Source of the DNA: Dyella sedimenti | Lineage (GTDB): Bacteria; Pseudomonadota; Gammaproteobacteria; Xanthomonadales; Rhodanobacteraceae | DNA length: 64,000 nt | Reading direction: 5' to 3' | Assembly: GCF_022760995.1 (NCBI RefSeq) | Contig: NZ_JAKWJO010000003.1 | Location: 434,001 to 498,000 of the forward strand | Part shown: positions 1 through 8,401 of the stretch, in pieces | Position numbering within the stretch: the stretch's first letter is position 1 | Layout of the letters: each line of letters starts with the position of its first letter | The notes under the pieces: generated by a model | Seen by the model: only the letters and a program-made list of their open reading frames with translations | Database searches by the model: none | What the model was told of the DNA's origin: nothing | Position numbers and translations under genes: made by a program

Positions 1-1
1 C

Positions 2-946
2 TGGCTTGCCCCCATGCTGGGACGCGTGGACGCGCAGCGGATGGCGACCGCGCCCGGCGCCCAGGCGGCGCTGGCCGGACTGGTGCTGGCGCTGACCCGG
101 CCGGGCGACCGCATCCTCACCGAGGCGATGACCTATCCTGGGCTGATCGGTGCTTGCCGCCAGCTCGGCCGCTCGCTCGCGGTGGTCGAGCGCGACGCGC
201 ACGGCATGCGGCCCGACGCGCTGGCCTCGGCCTGCCGCGAGGGTGGGGCAGGCGTGCTCTATCTCAACCCGACCCTGCACAACCCCACCGCGACCACCAT
301 GCCGGAAGCGCGACGGCGCGAGCTGGCCCAGGTCGCCGCGCGGCACGACCTGCAGATCATCGAGGACGATCCCTACTGGCTGCTGGCCGAGGACCCGCCG
401 CCGCCTGTCGCCCATTGGGCGCCTGAGCGCACGCACTATCTCTCCACGCTATCCAAGTGCCTGGCGCCCGGCCTGCGGACGGCCTACGTGGCATCGCCCA
501 GCGAACATGCGCGGAAGGCGCTGCTCACCGCGCTGCGGGCGACCACGCTGATGCCCTCGCCGCTGGCGACGGCGATGGTCACGCAATGGATCCATGACGG
601 CACCGCCGGCCAGTGGCTGCAGGGCGTCAAGGCGGAGGCACGCACGCGCCAGGAACTGGCCGAGCACATACTGGCCGACGGCGAGCGGCGCTGGCCGCGC
701 GGTACGATCCACCTCTGGTACGAGCTTCCCGGGCACTGGACGCCGACGGAACTGGCCATTGCCGCGCGCATGGAAGGACTGGCGGTGACCTCCTCGGATG
801 CCTTTGCCGCCGGCACGGAAAAGCCCCGGGCAATTCGTATCTCGCTGGGCGGCATCAAGCAGCGCTATCGGCTGGAGCAGGCGCTGCGAACCCTGGTGGA
901 TCTGCTGGGCAAGGAGCCGACACCACTGGACCAGACACTGATCTGA
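2..946 (+). CDS. MocR-type PLP aminotransferase, C-terminal part (5' end outside window)
   Basis: The reading frame is open to the first base of the window, so the gene begins upstream and the first visible ATG at 14 is probably internal. What remains is the fold type I aminotransferase domain. It has an N-P-T-x-x-N-P-T motif followed by an E-D-D-P-Y block, and an S-K lysine in LSTLSKCLAPGLR that should form the Schiff base with PLP. The closest family is MocR/GntR regulators, where an N-terminal winged helix precedes this domain, but the DNA-binding part is not visible here, so a plain aminotransferase is possible. The stop lies 61 bp before the convergent GGDEF gene. Confidence 0.8.
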   Translation, partial: WLAPMLGRVDAQRMATAPGAQAALAGLVLALTRPGDRILTEAMTYPGLIGACRQLGRSLAVVERDAHGMRPDALASACREGGAGVLYLNPTLHNPTATTMPEARRRELAQVAARHDLQIIEDDPYWLLAEDPPPPVAHWAPERTHYLSTLSKCLAPGLRTAYVASPSEHARKALLTALRATTLMPSPLATAMVTQWIHDGTAGQWLQGVKAEARTRQELAEHILADGERRWPRGTIHLWYELPGHWTPTELAIAARMEGLAVTSSDAFAAGTEKPRAIRISLGGIKQRYRLEQALRTLVDLLGKEPTPLDQTLI

Positions 947-960
947 CGGGTCTAGCTGTC

Positions 961-983
961 TGTAGGAGCGCACCCAGTGCGCG
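961..983. repeat. REP-like palindromic element
   Basis: TGTAGGAGCGCACCCAGTGC opens a short palindrome in the gap between two convergent genes. GCGCAC (968-973) and GTGCGC (977-982) pair perfectly around CCA. The TGTAGGAGCGC start resembles dispersed REP elements of Pseudomonas and Xanthomonadales. I saw no second copy in this window. It may also help end transcription from both sides. Confidence 0.5.
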
Positions 984-1007
984 ACCAACCCGCGAAAAGC
1001 CCCAGGA

Positions 1008-2780
1008 TCAGACACCAACCAACCCATCCCCCTGGGTATCGGCGATGACCCGGTTGCGCCCGGTGCGCTTGGCCCGATAGAGCGCGGCATCGGCTTCCCG
1101 GCGCAGGCGCTGCAACTCGTAGCCGGAGGTATCGGTGGACGCCATGCCGATGCTGGCGGAAAACGAGACGACGCAACCATCCTCGTTCACTGGCGAGGAC
1201 TCGATGGCCATGCGTATGCGATCGGCGATGGCCTTGCCCTGGTCGCGCGCACAGCCGACCAGCAGGATGCCGAACTCCTCGCCACCCAGGCGGCCGAACA
1301 GATCGCCCGGACGCAACTGCAGTCGGCAGAGGGCCACGGTGTGCCTGAGCACAGCATCGCCCACCGCATGGCCATGGGTATCGTTGATCTGCTTGAAGTA
1401 GTCCAGGTCGATGGAGACCAGGCAGGCGGCGCCAGCTTTCTTCTTCAGCAGCTGCAAGGCGTGATCGGCCTCGCTGACGAAGTGCTGGTGGTTGTAGATG
1501 GCGGTCAGCCCATCATGGCGAGACAGTTTCTTGAAGCGGAGCTGCGAGCGCCGCAGCCGGAACAGCCAGAAGATCACGGAAGCCAGGACCATCAGCAGCA
1601 AGGCAATATAGAGCCGCCCAGCTTCCACCGCCTTGGTATCCAGCGCCTGTTGCAGCCGGAGGATATTGTTCTGCCGGCTCAGCTTTTCCGTCTCGAACTT
1701 CTGCACCAGCATATGTTGCTGGGCCATGGCATAGGCGAGCGCCCTGGCGCTGATGTCGTTGAGATAGCCATTGTTCTGGGTGACGTAGTGTTCGTAATTG
1801 GCCAGCGCCGCAGCGGAGTCGCCGTGCTTCTTGTCGAGGAGATAAAGCACTTGGTAGGTATCTCTCAGCGATTCGCTGATATCGTCAGGATCGCTAAGCG
1901 CCAAAGCGGCCAGGGCTGCCCTTCGGGCCGATGCATCGTCGCCCAGTTTCAAGTAGGCCTGGGCAAGCTCGACTTGGGACGCCAGCATGTTCGCGTAGTA
2001 GTGGTTTGAACGGACGCTGGGAGCGATACGCTGCAGCAAGGCAACAGTCTTGCCTGGCTGGTCCTCATCCAGATAAAGACTACTCTTCAACAGCCAGATG
2101 GAATCCATGTAGACCGGTTCGTTGGCGGCCTGGCAGATGTTGATTCCTTGCTGAAGCTCGGGACTGGTGGAGGTCAGCTTGTGGCTTTCATAACGCACCG
2201 TCAGGAGCAGTGCTGTTGCTGGGCACGCGGCCTCGCCTGAGGAGAGTGCTAGTGCCTGGCTGGCATAGTTGGCGGCCAACTCGTACTGCCCGGCTGACCT
2301 GAGCAATTGGGATACATAAAACAGTACGAAGAAGCGTGCCAGCTTATCCTCCGTATTCGGCAGATCGGCCACCAATCGATTGGCCAGCTCGAATGCCTCG
2401 CCATAGCGCTTGTTGCTACCCATGTCGTCTATGAGCACAGCTGATGCCTTGGCTACCAGGGCGGGATCGCCGGCATGGTCGATGACATCTTGCAATAAGG
2501 GGTCCGCATGGGCGTAGTCGCCCTGGAAGGAGGCTTGCCATGCCTCGAGATAGCGCAGCTTCCAGTGCTCATGGACCGACAGGTGAGGGTATGACTGGCG
2601 AATTTCTTCGAGTAGGCGAAGAAAGCGTGGATTGTCGATGGTGCGCAGGCTTTCAGCCTGGTCGAGCAGTGCTGTGGCGCTGGCTTCCTGATCTATCGCG
2701 AAGGATGGCTGCGTGAATGCGCAGAAAGCCATGGCCACGAAAAGGGGCCATGGCTGCAAGCGCCTCCACTGCCGGGGCAT
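1008..2780 (-). CDS. Membrane-bound diguanylate cyclase with periplasmic helical-repeat sensor
   Basis: This 590-residue protein has a signal-like N-terminus (about 1-29), a long helical region resembling TPR repeats (about 45-370), one transmembrane helix near 390-412, and a C-terminal GGDEF domain. The active-site signature is GGEEF at 499-503, and an RxxD product-inhibition site (RPGD, 490-493) lies exactly five residues upstream. It is therefore predicted to make cyclic di-GMP and to be feedback-inhibited. The sensory part would be outside the inner membrane. Its ATG is only 11 bp after the stop of the borosin-like precursor gene on the same strand, so the two are probably co-transcribed. 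The ligand is unknown. Confidence 0.85.
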   Translation of the reverse strand: MPRQWRRLQPWPLFVAMAFCAFTQPSFAIDQEASATALLDQAESLRTIDNPRFLRLLEEIRQSYPHLSVHEHWKLRYLEAWQASFQGDYAHADPLLQDVIDHAGDPALVAKASAVLIDDMGSNKRYGEAFELANRLVADLPNTEDKLARFFVLFYVSQLLRSAGQYELAANYASQALALSSGEAACPATALLLTVRYESHKLTSTSPELQQGINICQAANEPVYMDSIWLLKSSLYLDEDQPGKTVALLQRIAPSVRSNHYYANMLASQVELAQAYLKLGDDASARRAALAALALSDPDDISESLRDTYQVLYLLDKKHGDSAAALANYEHYVTQNNGYLNDISARALAYAMAQQHMLVQKFETEKLSRQNNILRLQQALDTKAVEAGRLYIALLLMVLASVIFWLFRLRRSQLRFKKLSRHDGLTAIYNHQHFVSEADHALQLLKKKAGAACLVSIDLDYFKQINDTHGHAVGDAVLRHTVALCRLQLRPGDLFGRLGGEEFGILLVGCARDQGKAIADRIRMAIESSPVNEDGCVVSFSASIGMASTDTSGYELQRLRREADAALYRAKRTGRNRVIADTQGDGLVGV

Positions 2781-2791
2781 GTAGACAAGAC

Positions 2792-3088
2792 CTACTGGTC
2801 GCGCACGGATCCGCCTTGGTCGGGATGGGCCGGAAGAAGCGGATCCGCTTCACCCGGTGCCTGCTCCGGCTCTTCCTCATGACCTGGAGCGTGAACGTCA
2901 TGATTTACCTTCATCGGTTTCTGGCCCAGTTCGACGGCCAGCAAGGCACTGTCCCCAACCAAGGCGGCGGCCATCAATGCTTCCGAGGCGTCTGCGCGTT
3001 CCAAGGCGTACGCCAGTTCGTCGGTCGCGGCATGGCGCAAGGAGGCATTCTTGCCAATGGTTTCCAACAGCTCGATCGTATCTGTCAT
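2792..3088 (-). CDS. Small split-borosin precursor-like peptide
   Basis: A 98-residue protein. Residues 4-55 look like a compact helical bundle with the pattern LLETIGKNASLR...GDSALLAVELG. This resembles the borosin binding domain of borosin precursors such as SonA and the C-terminal clasp of OphMA. Residues 55-70 (containing KPMKVNHDVHAP) are the likely core, and residues 70-98 form an acidic, proline-rich tail. The start at 3088 is chosen because AGGGGAAT stands just upstream and homology to borosin leaders begins there; the longer in-frame reading to 3208 has no such support. It lies 143 bp downstream of a borosin-type methyltransferase gene. The function is inferred from pattern and neighbour. 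No methylated residue can be read from sequence alone. Confidence 0.7.
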   Translation of the reverse strand: MTDTIELLETIGKNASLRHAATDELAYALERADASEALMAAALVGDSALLAVELGQKPMKVNHDVHAPGHEEEPEQAPGEADPLLPAHPDQGGSVRDQ

Positions 3089-3177
3089 TTTGGATTCCCC
3101 TGTTTTGTATCGTCGCATTTGCGCGATGGAACCGGCGTGTCTATGCCATGCATTCATTCGCTCAAAGCATGATAACG

Positions 3178-3189
3178 GCCGATATCGGC
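3178..3189. promoter_or_regulatory. Perfect 12-bp palindrome between methyltransferase and precursor genes
   Basis: GCCGATATCGGC is a perfect palindrome about 90 bp upstream of the precursor start codon, in the 143-bp gap after the methyltransferase gene. This position suits an operator that would let the precursor be controlled separately. No recognisable regulator consensus or convincing -35/-10 pair was found beside it. Confidence 0.3.
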
Positions 3190-3231
3190 GCTTATTGATA
3201 GCCAGCAACAGGCACCGTGCCCAATTTCCCC

Positions 3232-4071
3232 TTACGATGTGATCGTGCTTGCCTCATTGAGCCTGTCAAGCGCCTCTAGCCGCTCACGCATGGCAAGATT
3301 CGGCTTCAAAGTCTCGGCTGGCGGCAGCACCACGGTTTCCTCGGCAGCCAAGGGAACATAGGGCAATTCGCGCAGGGCGATGCGCCGGACCCTCGGCCGT
3401 TCGATCGGCAGCGTGGCGCCGCGGTAGATGGTGATCTCGTGGTCGAGTGGATAGTCCCGAGCCAGCAGGTCCACCAGCACCTGGCGGTATTCGGAGCCGG
3501 TCTCGAAGCGCGCCAGCGAGCGGTCGCCGACCAGGGCGGCCTGCCACAGCACCAGGTAGCCGGCGGGGTCGATGCGCCGCTCGTAGAAAAGCAGTTGGCT
3601 GGCCTCGAAGTGCTGGCAACCGAAACGGCCGGGGTCGATGCCGAGGTCGGCATACAGGCAATCCTCGGCGGAGATGCCGGGCTCCATGTGTGCCTCGTAG
3701 CCTTCCGCACGCGCCACCTCGATGGCCTTGTGCGGCGACCAGGCGAAGATCCCGGGGTGGCCGTAGAACACGCCGCAGACCCGTTTGCCTGCACGCACCT
3801 CGGCCATCATCAACTCAACCCACTCGCGGTAGGTCTTCAGCCGCGACTTGCCTTCCGCGTAATAGGGCTGGAGGCTGCGCACATCAGGGTGCATGCGCTG
3901 CAGCCACAGCTCCACCACGTGGTCGGACAGCGCGGCGAACACCACGTCCGCCTGTTCGATATGGCTGCGCGCCAGCGGCGTGAGATGGGAGCCCAGGGTC
4001 ATGCCCAGGCCGACGCAGGACAGGCTGCCCCGGGGAGCGCCGCCCGGGGAAGATGGGGCCGTAGGATTCAT
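3232..4071 (-). CDS. Borosin-type peptide backbone alpha-N-methyltransferase (SAM-dependent, tetrapyrrole-methylase fold)
   Basis: A 279-residue SAM methyltransferase that lacks the fused precursor found in fungal OphMA. The N-terminal VGLGMTLGSHLT segment is the SAM-binding loop of the tetrapyrrole methylase fold. Y71, R77 and Y81 in the block YYAEGKSRLKTY match the OphMA catalytic residues Y66, R72 and Y76 with the same spacing. GVFYGHPG and GISAEDCLYADL are shared with borosin enzymes. Predicted role: iterative N-methylation of amide bonds in a separate precursor peptide, encoded 143 bp downstream. ATG 4071 is preferred over a TTG at 4089 because the conserved fold starts just after it. 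A porphyrin or corrin methylase is less likely, because the Y-R-Y signature is borosin-specific. Confidence 0.85.
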   Translation of the reverse strand: MNPTAPSSPGGAPRGSLSCVGLGMTLGSHLTPLARSHIEQADVVFAALSDHVVELWLQRMHPDVRSLQPYYAEGKSRLKTYREWVELMMAEVRAGKRVCGVFYGHPGIFAWSPHKAIEVARAEGYEAHMEPGISAEDCLYADLGIDPGRFGCQHFEASQLLFYERRIDPAGYLVLWQAALVGDRSLARFETGSEYRQVLVDLLARDYPLDHEITIYRGATLPIERPRVRRIALRELPYVPLAAEETVVLPPAETLKPNLAMRERLEALDRLNEASTITS

Positions 4072-4135
4072 CGCCCGATAGTAGGGCAATTCCCAAGACC
4101 GGAGTAGGCCGAAGATTAGGCTTGGAGCGGGCGAA

Positions 4136-5011
4136 TCAGTCCGCCCGTCCCAGCCGGTCGAGCACCGTGAATTCCTCCTGCGAAAGCTCGATGCCGGCGG
4201 CCGCCACGTTCTGCTCCAGGTGCTGCACTTTCGAGGTGCCCGGGATCGGCAGCATCACCGGGCTGCGCCGCAACAGCCAGGCGAGGGCGACCTGTCCCGG
4301 GGTGGCCTGGTGGCGGCGGGCAATCTGGTCGAGCGGGGTGCCGGGCTGGGCCAAGCCGCCGGCGGCCAGCGGGAACCAGGGGATGAAGCCGATGCCGTGC
4401 TCGGTGGCGTAGTCGAGCACGTCCTCGCTGCCGCGGTTGGTCAGGTTGTACTGGTTCTGCACCGTGGCGACCTTGAAGTACCTGGAGGCCGCTTCGATCT
4501 CCTCGACGCCGACCTCGCTCAGTCCCGCATGGCGGATCAGGCCCTGTTTCTGCAGGTAGCGGATGGCGTCGAACTGTTCCTCGCGCGGCACCTTGGGATC
4601 GATGCGGTGGAGCTGCCAGAGATCGATCTGGTCGATGCCCAGTTTCGCCAGGCTGCGGTGCGCCTGCTGGATCAGGTATTCCGGCCTTCCCAGCGGTGTC
4701 CATTGGTCCGGCCCGGTGCGCACCAGCCCGGCCTTGGTGGCGACGACCATGCCGCTATAGCGGTGCATGGTGGGATGCAGCGCTTCGCGGATCAGCCGCT
4801 CGGACACATCCGGCCCGTAGGAGTCGGCCGTGTCGATGAAATTGACGCCGAGCTCCGGAAGCCGCTTGAGCGTGCGGATGACCCCAGCGACATCGTCGGG
4901 TTCGCCCCAGATGCCCTTGCCGGTGATGCGCATGGCGCCGAAGCCCAGTCGATGGATCGGCAGGTCCCCGCCGATGCGGAAGACGCCGGAAGAGGAAGCA
5001 TGGGAATACAT
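4136..5011 (-). CDS. Aldo/keto reductase
   Basis: A 291-residue NAD(P)H-dependent oxidoreductase with a TIM-barrel fold. The catalytic tetrad of the family is visible: D60 and Y65 (in FIDTADSYG), K93 (VATKAG) and H135 (WQLHRID). The ATG at 5011 has an AGGA about 11 nt upstream and begins just before the conserved [10 protein letters not shown] strand. It lies 60 bp downstream of the MFS gene and about 64 bp upstream of the methyltransferase gene, all on one strand. Members of this group reduce small aldehydes and ketones; the true substrate is unknown. Co-transcription with either neighbour is likely but unproven. Confidence 0.88.
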   Translation of the reverse strand: MYSHASSSGVFRIGGDLPIHRLGFGAMRITGKGIWGEPDDVAGVIRTLKRLPELGVNFIDTADSYGPDVSERLIREALHPTMHRYSGMVVATKAGLVRTGPDQWTPLGRPEYLIQQAHRSLAKLGIDQIDLWQLHRIDPKVPREEQFDAIRYLQKQGLIRHAGLSEVGVEEIEAASRYFKVATVQNQYNLTNRGSEDVLDYATEHGIGFIPWFPLAAGGLAQPGTPLDQIARRHQATPGQVALAWLLRRSPVMLPIPGTSKVQHLEQNVAAAGIELSQEEFTVLDRLGRAD

Positions 5012-5071
5012 GATGAAAGATCCTGGAGAGTGATGGCCCGGGGTGCGGTTCCGGGGAGGCATCGGAGCGGC

Positions 5072-6322
5072 TCAGTCTAGGCCGATCGCCTCGAGCGGGG
5101 GATGCGGCTGTGTCGCCTGGGCGGCGACATGTGCTTGCGGGCGGGTGATGGCGAGCATCAGCGCCAGCGCCGCCAGCTCGAACAGCGCGGCGACCCATCC
5201 GAGATGGCCCACCACGCCGTGGCCGAGCGTCAAGGTGAGCGAACCGGCGGCCGCGCCCAGCGAAAAGCCGAGGTACATGAAGGAAGCGTTGAGCGCCGTG
5301 GCGATCGGTGCGGCGCGCGTGCCAGCCAGGCCGATCAGCCGGACCTGCTGGGCAGGGTAGAACGACCAGTGCGCCACGCCCCAGACCACCACGGCGACGA
5401 CGACGGGCAGGATGGCCCAGGCCAGGGGAACGAGATACGCGGTCAGCGACAGCGCGAGAAAGGCGAGCGCGCCCAGCGACAAGGTCGGGATGATGACACG
5501 GCGTGGTCCCACCCGGTCGATGGTCGGGCCACCCAGCGCGACGCCGATGCCGGCGGCAACGCCCCAGGTGAAGAGCACCCAGCCCACCTGCGCGCCATGC
5601 AGTGGCGTCACGGTACCGACGAACAGGGCCAGGTAGGTGTAGACGGTATAGGCGCCCGTGGCCCAGAGCGTGGTGACGAGCAGCGACAGCAGGATGGCCG
5701 GTTGCCGCGCCACGGCAAGGCGTTCGCCCAGCGTGGCGACGGGGAGATGGGCGCCGATGCGCTTGTCGAGGCCGAATACGAGACCCGTGGTGGCGATGAC
5801 GGACAGGCCGGCGACGCCCACGAAGGTGGTACGCCAGCCGAAATGCGTGGCGACGAGTGTACCCAGGGGAACGCCCAGCGCGATGGCGACCGTCAGGCCG
5901 CCATTGATGATGGCGATCGCCTTGCCGCGCCGCTCGGGGGCGACGATCACGCCGGCCAATGCGTTGGCGCCCGGTACATAGATGCCCGCCGCGAAGGCGA
6001 GCAGCACGCGCGCGGCCATCAGGCCCGCATAGCCGGTGGCGCTGGCCGCCACCAGGTTGGCCAGGGTGAATACCGACATGGCGAGGATGAGCAGGGTCCG
6101 CCGGTGAATACCGCCAGTAAGGGCCGTCAATACCGGTGAACTGACCGCATAGGCGAAGGCGAACACCGTCACCAGTTGGCCGGCCGCGGCGATGGTCGTA
6201 CCGAGGTCCGAGGCGATGCCCGGCAGCATGCCGGCGATCATGAAGCCTTCGGTGCCGACGGCGAATGCGCCGGCGGCGAGCCAGTACAGCGCAGTGCGCG
6301 GAAAAGCGGTGGGGGCTGACAT
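5072..6322 (-). CDS. MFS transporter (DHA1-like drug/sugar efflux family)
   Basis: A 416-residue, strongly hydrophobic protein with about 12 predicted membrane helices and an MFS-like arginine/lysine loop after helix 2 (TGGIHRRT). The N-terminus FAVGTEGFMIAGMLPGIA is typical of the AraJ/PbuE/YdhP-type efflux proteins. The start at 6322 follows an AGGA and begins directly before helix 1; in-frame sequence further upstream is not coding-like. It is divergent from a LysR regulator and followed after 60 bp by the aldo/keto reductase, a common efflux-plus-detoxification arrangement. Export of a product of the neighbouring RiPP genes is possible but not shown. Confidence 0.87.
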   Translation of the reverse strand: MSAPTAFPRTALYWLAAGAFAVGTEGFMIAGMLPGIASDLGTTIAAAGQLVTVFAFAYAVSSPVLTALTGGIHRRTLLILAMSVFTLANLVAASATGYAGLMAARVLLAFAAGIYVPGANALAGVIVAPERRGKAIAIINGGLTVAIALGVPLGTLVATHFGWRTTFVGVAGLSVIATTGLVFGLDKRIGAHLPVATLGERLAVARQPAILLSLLVTTLWATGAYTVYTYLALFVGTVTPLHGAQVGWVLFTWGVAAGIGVALGGPTIDRVGPRRVIIPTLSLGALAFLALSLTAYLVPLAWAILPVVVAVVVWGVAHWSFYPAQQVRLIGLAGTRAAPIATALNASFMYLGFSLGAAAGSLTLTLGHGVVGHLGWVAALFELAALALMLAITRPQAHVAAQATQPHPPLEAIGLD

Positions 6323-6585
6323 ACGAATCACGTCCTGAGAAAAGTGAGGGGGACCTGCGCCTGGGCTCGAACGAAGTCGCCGTCCGGTACGCGCGCAAAC
6401 TGGGGCGGCATGGATGGCCGATAAAGTGGGCCGGGGATCGCAACACTCCGGATCGGGATGTCCGCTATCCGGCCATGGCGCCTTCGTGCCGCCTTTCCCG
6501 TTGCGCGCGCGGTGCGCAGGCCGCACCATGCCTGCCGTGGCGAATGTCGCGCCGCGCCCTCGGGCACCTTTGCCGGAATCCCGCC
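6323..6585. promoter_or_regulatory. Divergent intergenic region between MFS transporter and LysR regulator
   Basis: This 263-bp gap must hold both outward promoters and, by the usual LysR layout, the regulator's binding site. I could not pick out a convincing T-N11-A box or -35/-10 pair by eye. Confidence 0.4.
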
Positions 6586-7503
6586 ATGAGCAACCACGAC
6601 CCCATCCTGGACAGCCTTGGCGCGTTGACGATCTTCGTCCGCGCGGCCGAAGCACTGAGCTTCAAGGAGGCCGGTCGCCAGCTGGGCATTTCCTCGTCGG
6701 CCATCGGCAAGGCCATCGCGCGCCTGGAGGAACGGCTCGGCGTGCGGCTTTTCCATCGCAGCACCCGCAGCATGACGCTGACCCAGGAAGGCCAGCTGTT
6801 CCTGGAAAGCTGCCGGCGCATCATCGGGGAGATCGAGGCGGTCGGCATGGAGTTTGCCCAGAACAAGGGAGCGCCCCGGGGAAAGCTGCGGGTGAGCCTG
6901 CCGCTGGTGGCGATGCTGCTGATTCCCACCCTGAGCAGGTTCATGGCGGCCTACCCGGACATCGAGTTGGACATGGATTTCTCCGATCACATGGTCGATG
7001 TGATCGCCGATGGCTACGACGTGGTCGTGCGTACGGGCGAGGTATCCGACTCGCGCCTGATGGCGCGGACGCTGGGCAACTTTAAGTTCCAGATCGTGGG
7101 TTCGCCGGCGTATTTCGCCAGGCGGGGGCGTCCGCGCGTACCGGTGGACCTGGCCGGCCACGCCTGTCTGTATCACCGGTTCCCGACCACGGGCAAACTG
7201 GAGCGGTGGCCTCTGCGCAAGGGCGAGGACGGTACGGAGTGGTCGCCCCCGGTGGCGGCCGCGGCGAGCACCCTGGAACCCTTGATCGCCCTGGCGGAAC
7301 TGGGACACGGCCTGGCCTGCGTGCCGGATTTCGCCATACGCCGGCAAGTGGACGAGGGCGCCCTGGAACGCGTCCTGGACGAGTATGTGGAATACCAGGG
7401 CGTGTTCCGGGCGGTATGGCCTTCCAGCCGCTATCTTTCGCCCAAGCGGCGGGCGTTCGTGGACTTCCTCGCCGAGCACCTGTTTCCGAAGCAACCCGCC
7501 TAG
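6586..7503 (+). CDS. LysR-family transcriptional regulator
   Basis: A 305-residue protein with an N-terminal winged helix-turn-helix (about residues 8-67: LTIFVRAAEALSFKEAGRQL and an RLFHRSTRS wing) and a periplasmic-binding-like effector domain after about residue 90. The motif HRSTRSMTLTQEG is characteristic of the CrgA/DmlR-like LysR branch. The ATG at 6586 starts just before the HTH; an upstream open stretch is not coding-like. It is transcribed divergently from the MFS/aldo-keto reductase genes and probably controls them in response to a small molecule. Confidence 0.9.
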   Translation: MSNHDPILDSLGALTIFVRAAEALSFKEAGRQLGISSSAIGKAIARLEERLGVRLFHRSTRSMTLTQEGQLFLESCRRIIGEIEAVGMEFAQNKGAPRGKLRVSLPLVAMLLIPTLSRFMAAYPDIELDMDFSDHMVDVIADGYDVVVRTGEVSDSRLMARTLGNFKFQIVGSPAYFARRGRPRVPVDLAGHACLYHRFPTTGKLERWPLRKGEDGTEWSPPVAAAASTLEPLIALAELGHGLACVPDFAIRRQVDEGALERVLDEYVEYQGVFRAVWPSSRYLSPKRRAFVDFLAEHLFPKQPA

Positions 7504-7510
7504 GCGGCCA

Positions 7511-7533
7511 GCGCGGCATGGCGCCGGCCGCGC
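7511..7533. terminator. GC-rich hairpin between convergent genes
   Basis: GCGCGGC (7511-7517) and GCCGCGC (7527-7533) form a perfect stem around a 9-nt loop, just after the LysR stop and before the stop of the convergent oxidoreductase. There is no T-run, so it would be a weak intrinsic terminator or a simple RNA 3' end stabiliser. Confidence 0.4.
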
Positions 7534-7540
7534 GGTGCGA

Positions 7541-8401
7541 TCAGGCCAGGGCGATGCGTTGCCCGCTTCGCGTGGATTCAGCCGCCGCATCCAGCAACTC
7601 GTGCATGCGTACCGCATCCTCGAACGTCGGAGCCGTATGCGTGCCGTGGGCGATGTCGTCTGCATGGGCGGCATACAGTTCGGCCAGTTCGAGCACGGCC
7701 GACGGCAGCTCCGACGCCGGCAGGCGCCGGTAGCTTGCCGGCACCGGCAATGCCTTCAACGGCAGCTTGTCGCCGTGGACGCCTTCCACGCGATAGTCGT
7801 CGCCCACGCCGCCGAAGGCGGAGGTGTTGGTGATGCGCAGGTCGCCCTGGTCGCCGGTGATGTCGATCTGGACGCCCGAGCCATTGCGCTTGCCGCCCTC
7901 GATGTGCACGGTGAGCACAGCGCCATCGGCCAGTGTGCCGATCAACACCAACTGGTCCGGGCTGCTGGTGTGGAAAACCTCGCCGGTCTCGGTGATGGTG
8001 ACCTCGGGGAACTGGTTGACCGAGAGCGCCGAGAGGCTGCTGGGCCAGCCGGTGGCGGCGAACAGCATGTCGAGGAAGTGGCCGGCATAGATGGCCACCA
8101 CGCTGGAGAAATTCTCCGGGGGAATCGTCCAGCGCAACGCATTCGGACGCAGCGCCTGGAAGTAATTCATGCTCACGTGGATGCGGACCGAACGCAGCTT
8201 GCCCACGTAACCCTGGGTCACCAGGTCGCGCAGGTAACGGTTGTGCGGCGCCAGGCGGCGTTGCAGGCCCACGATGTGCCGGACGCCGGCCTGGCCGGCC
8301 AGTTCGACCAGCGCCTTCGAAGTGGCGGTGAGCGTGGTCAGCGGCCACTCGCTATAGACGTCCTTGCCCGCGGCGATAGCTGCGCGCACGGCCTCCGCGC
8401 C
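7541..8401 (-). pseudogene. Gfo/Idh/MocA-type oxidoreductase, 5'-truncated
   Basis: The reading frame matches the C-terminal four fifths of a Gal80-like NAD(P)-dependent sugar oxidoreductase. It contains AAIAAGKDVYSEWPL, the strand-helix that carries the catalytic lysine of the family, and a substrate domain to the end. The N-terminal Rossmann nucleotide-binding half-domain (about 70 residues including the GxGxxG loop) is absent. Upstream of about 8401 the frame runs into sequence that reads, on the other strand, as a phage cytosine methyltransferase, and meets a stop near 8432. A GTG at 8389 could start a 282-residue product, but it could not bind NAD normally. The gene looks broken by the phage remnant next to it. 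Confidence 0.75.

Noticed and set aside
3232..4071. Reading the methyltransferase as a siroheme or cobalamin biosynthesis enzyme
   Set aside because: The fold is shared, but the Y-x5-R-x3-Y signature and GISAEDCLYADL fit borosin enzymes, and no tetrapyrrole genes are near.
3447..4107. Long open frames opposite the borosin methyltransferase gene
   Set aside because: They are rich in Arg, Pro and Ala with no domain pattern and mirror the high-GC third-codon position of the real gene.
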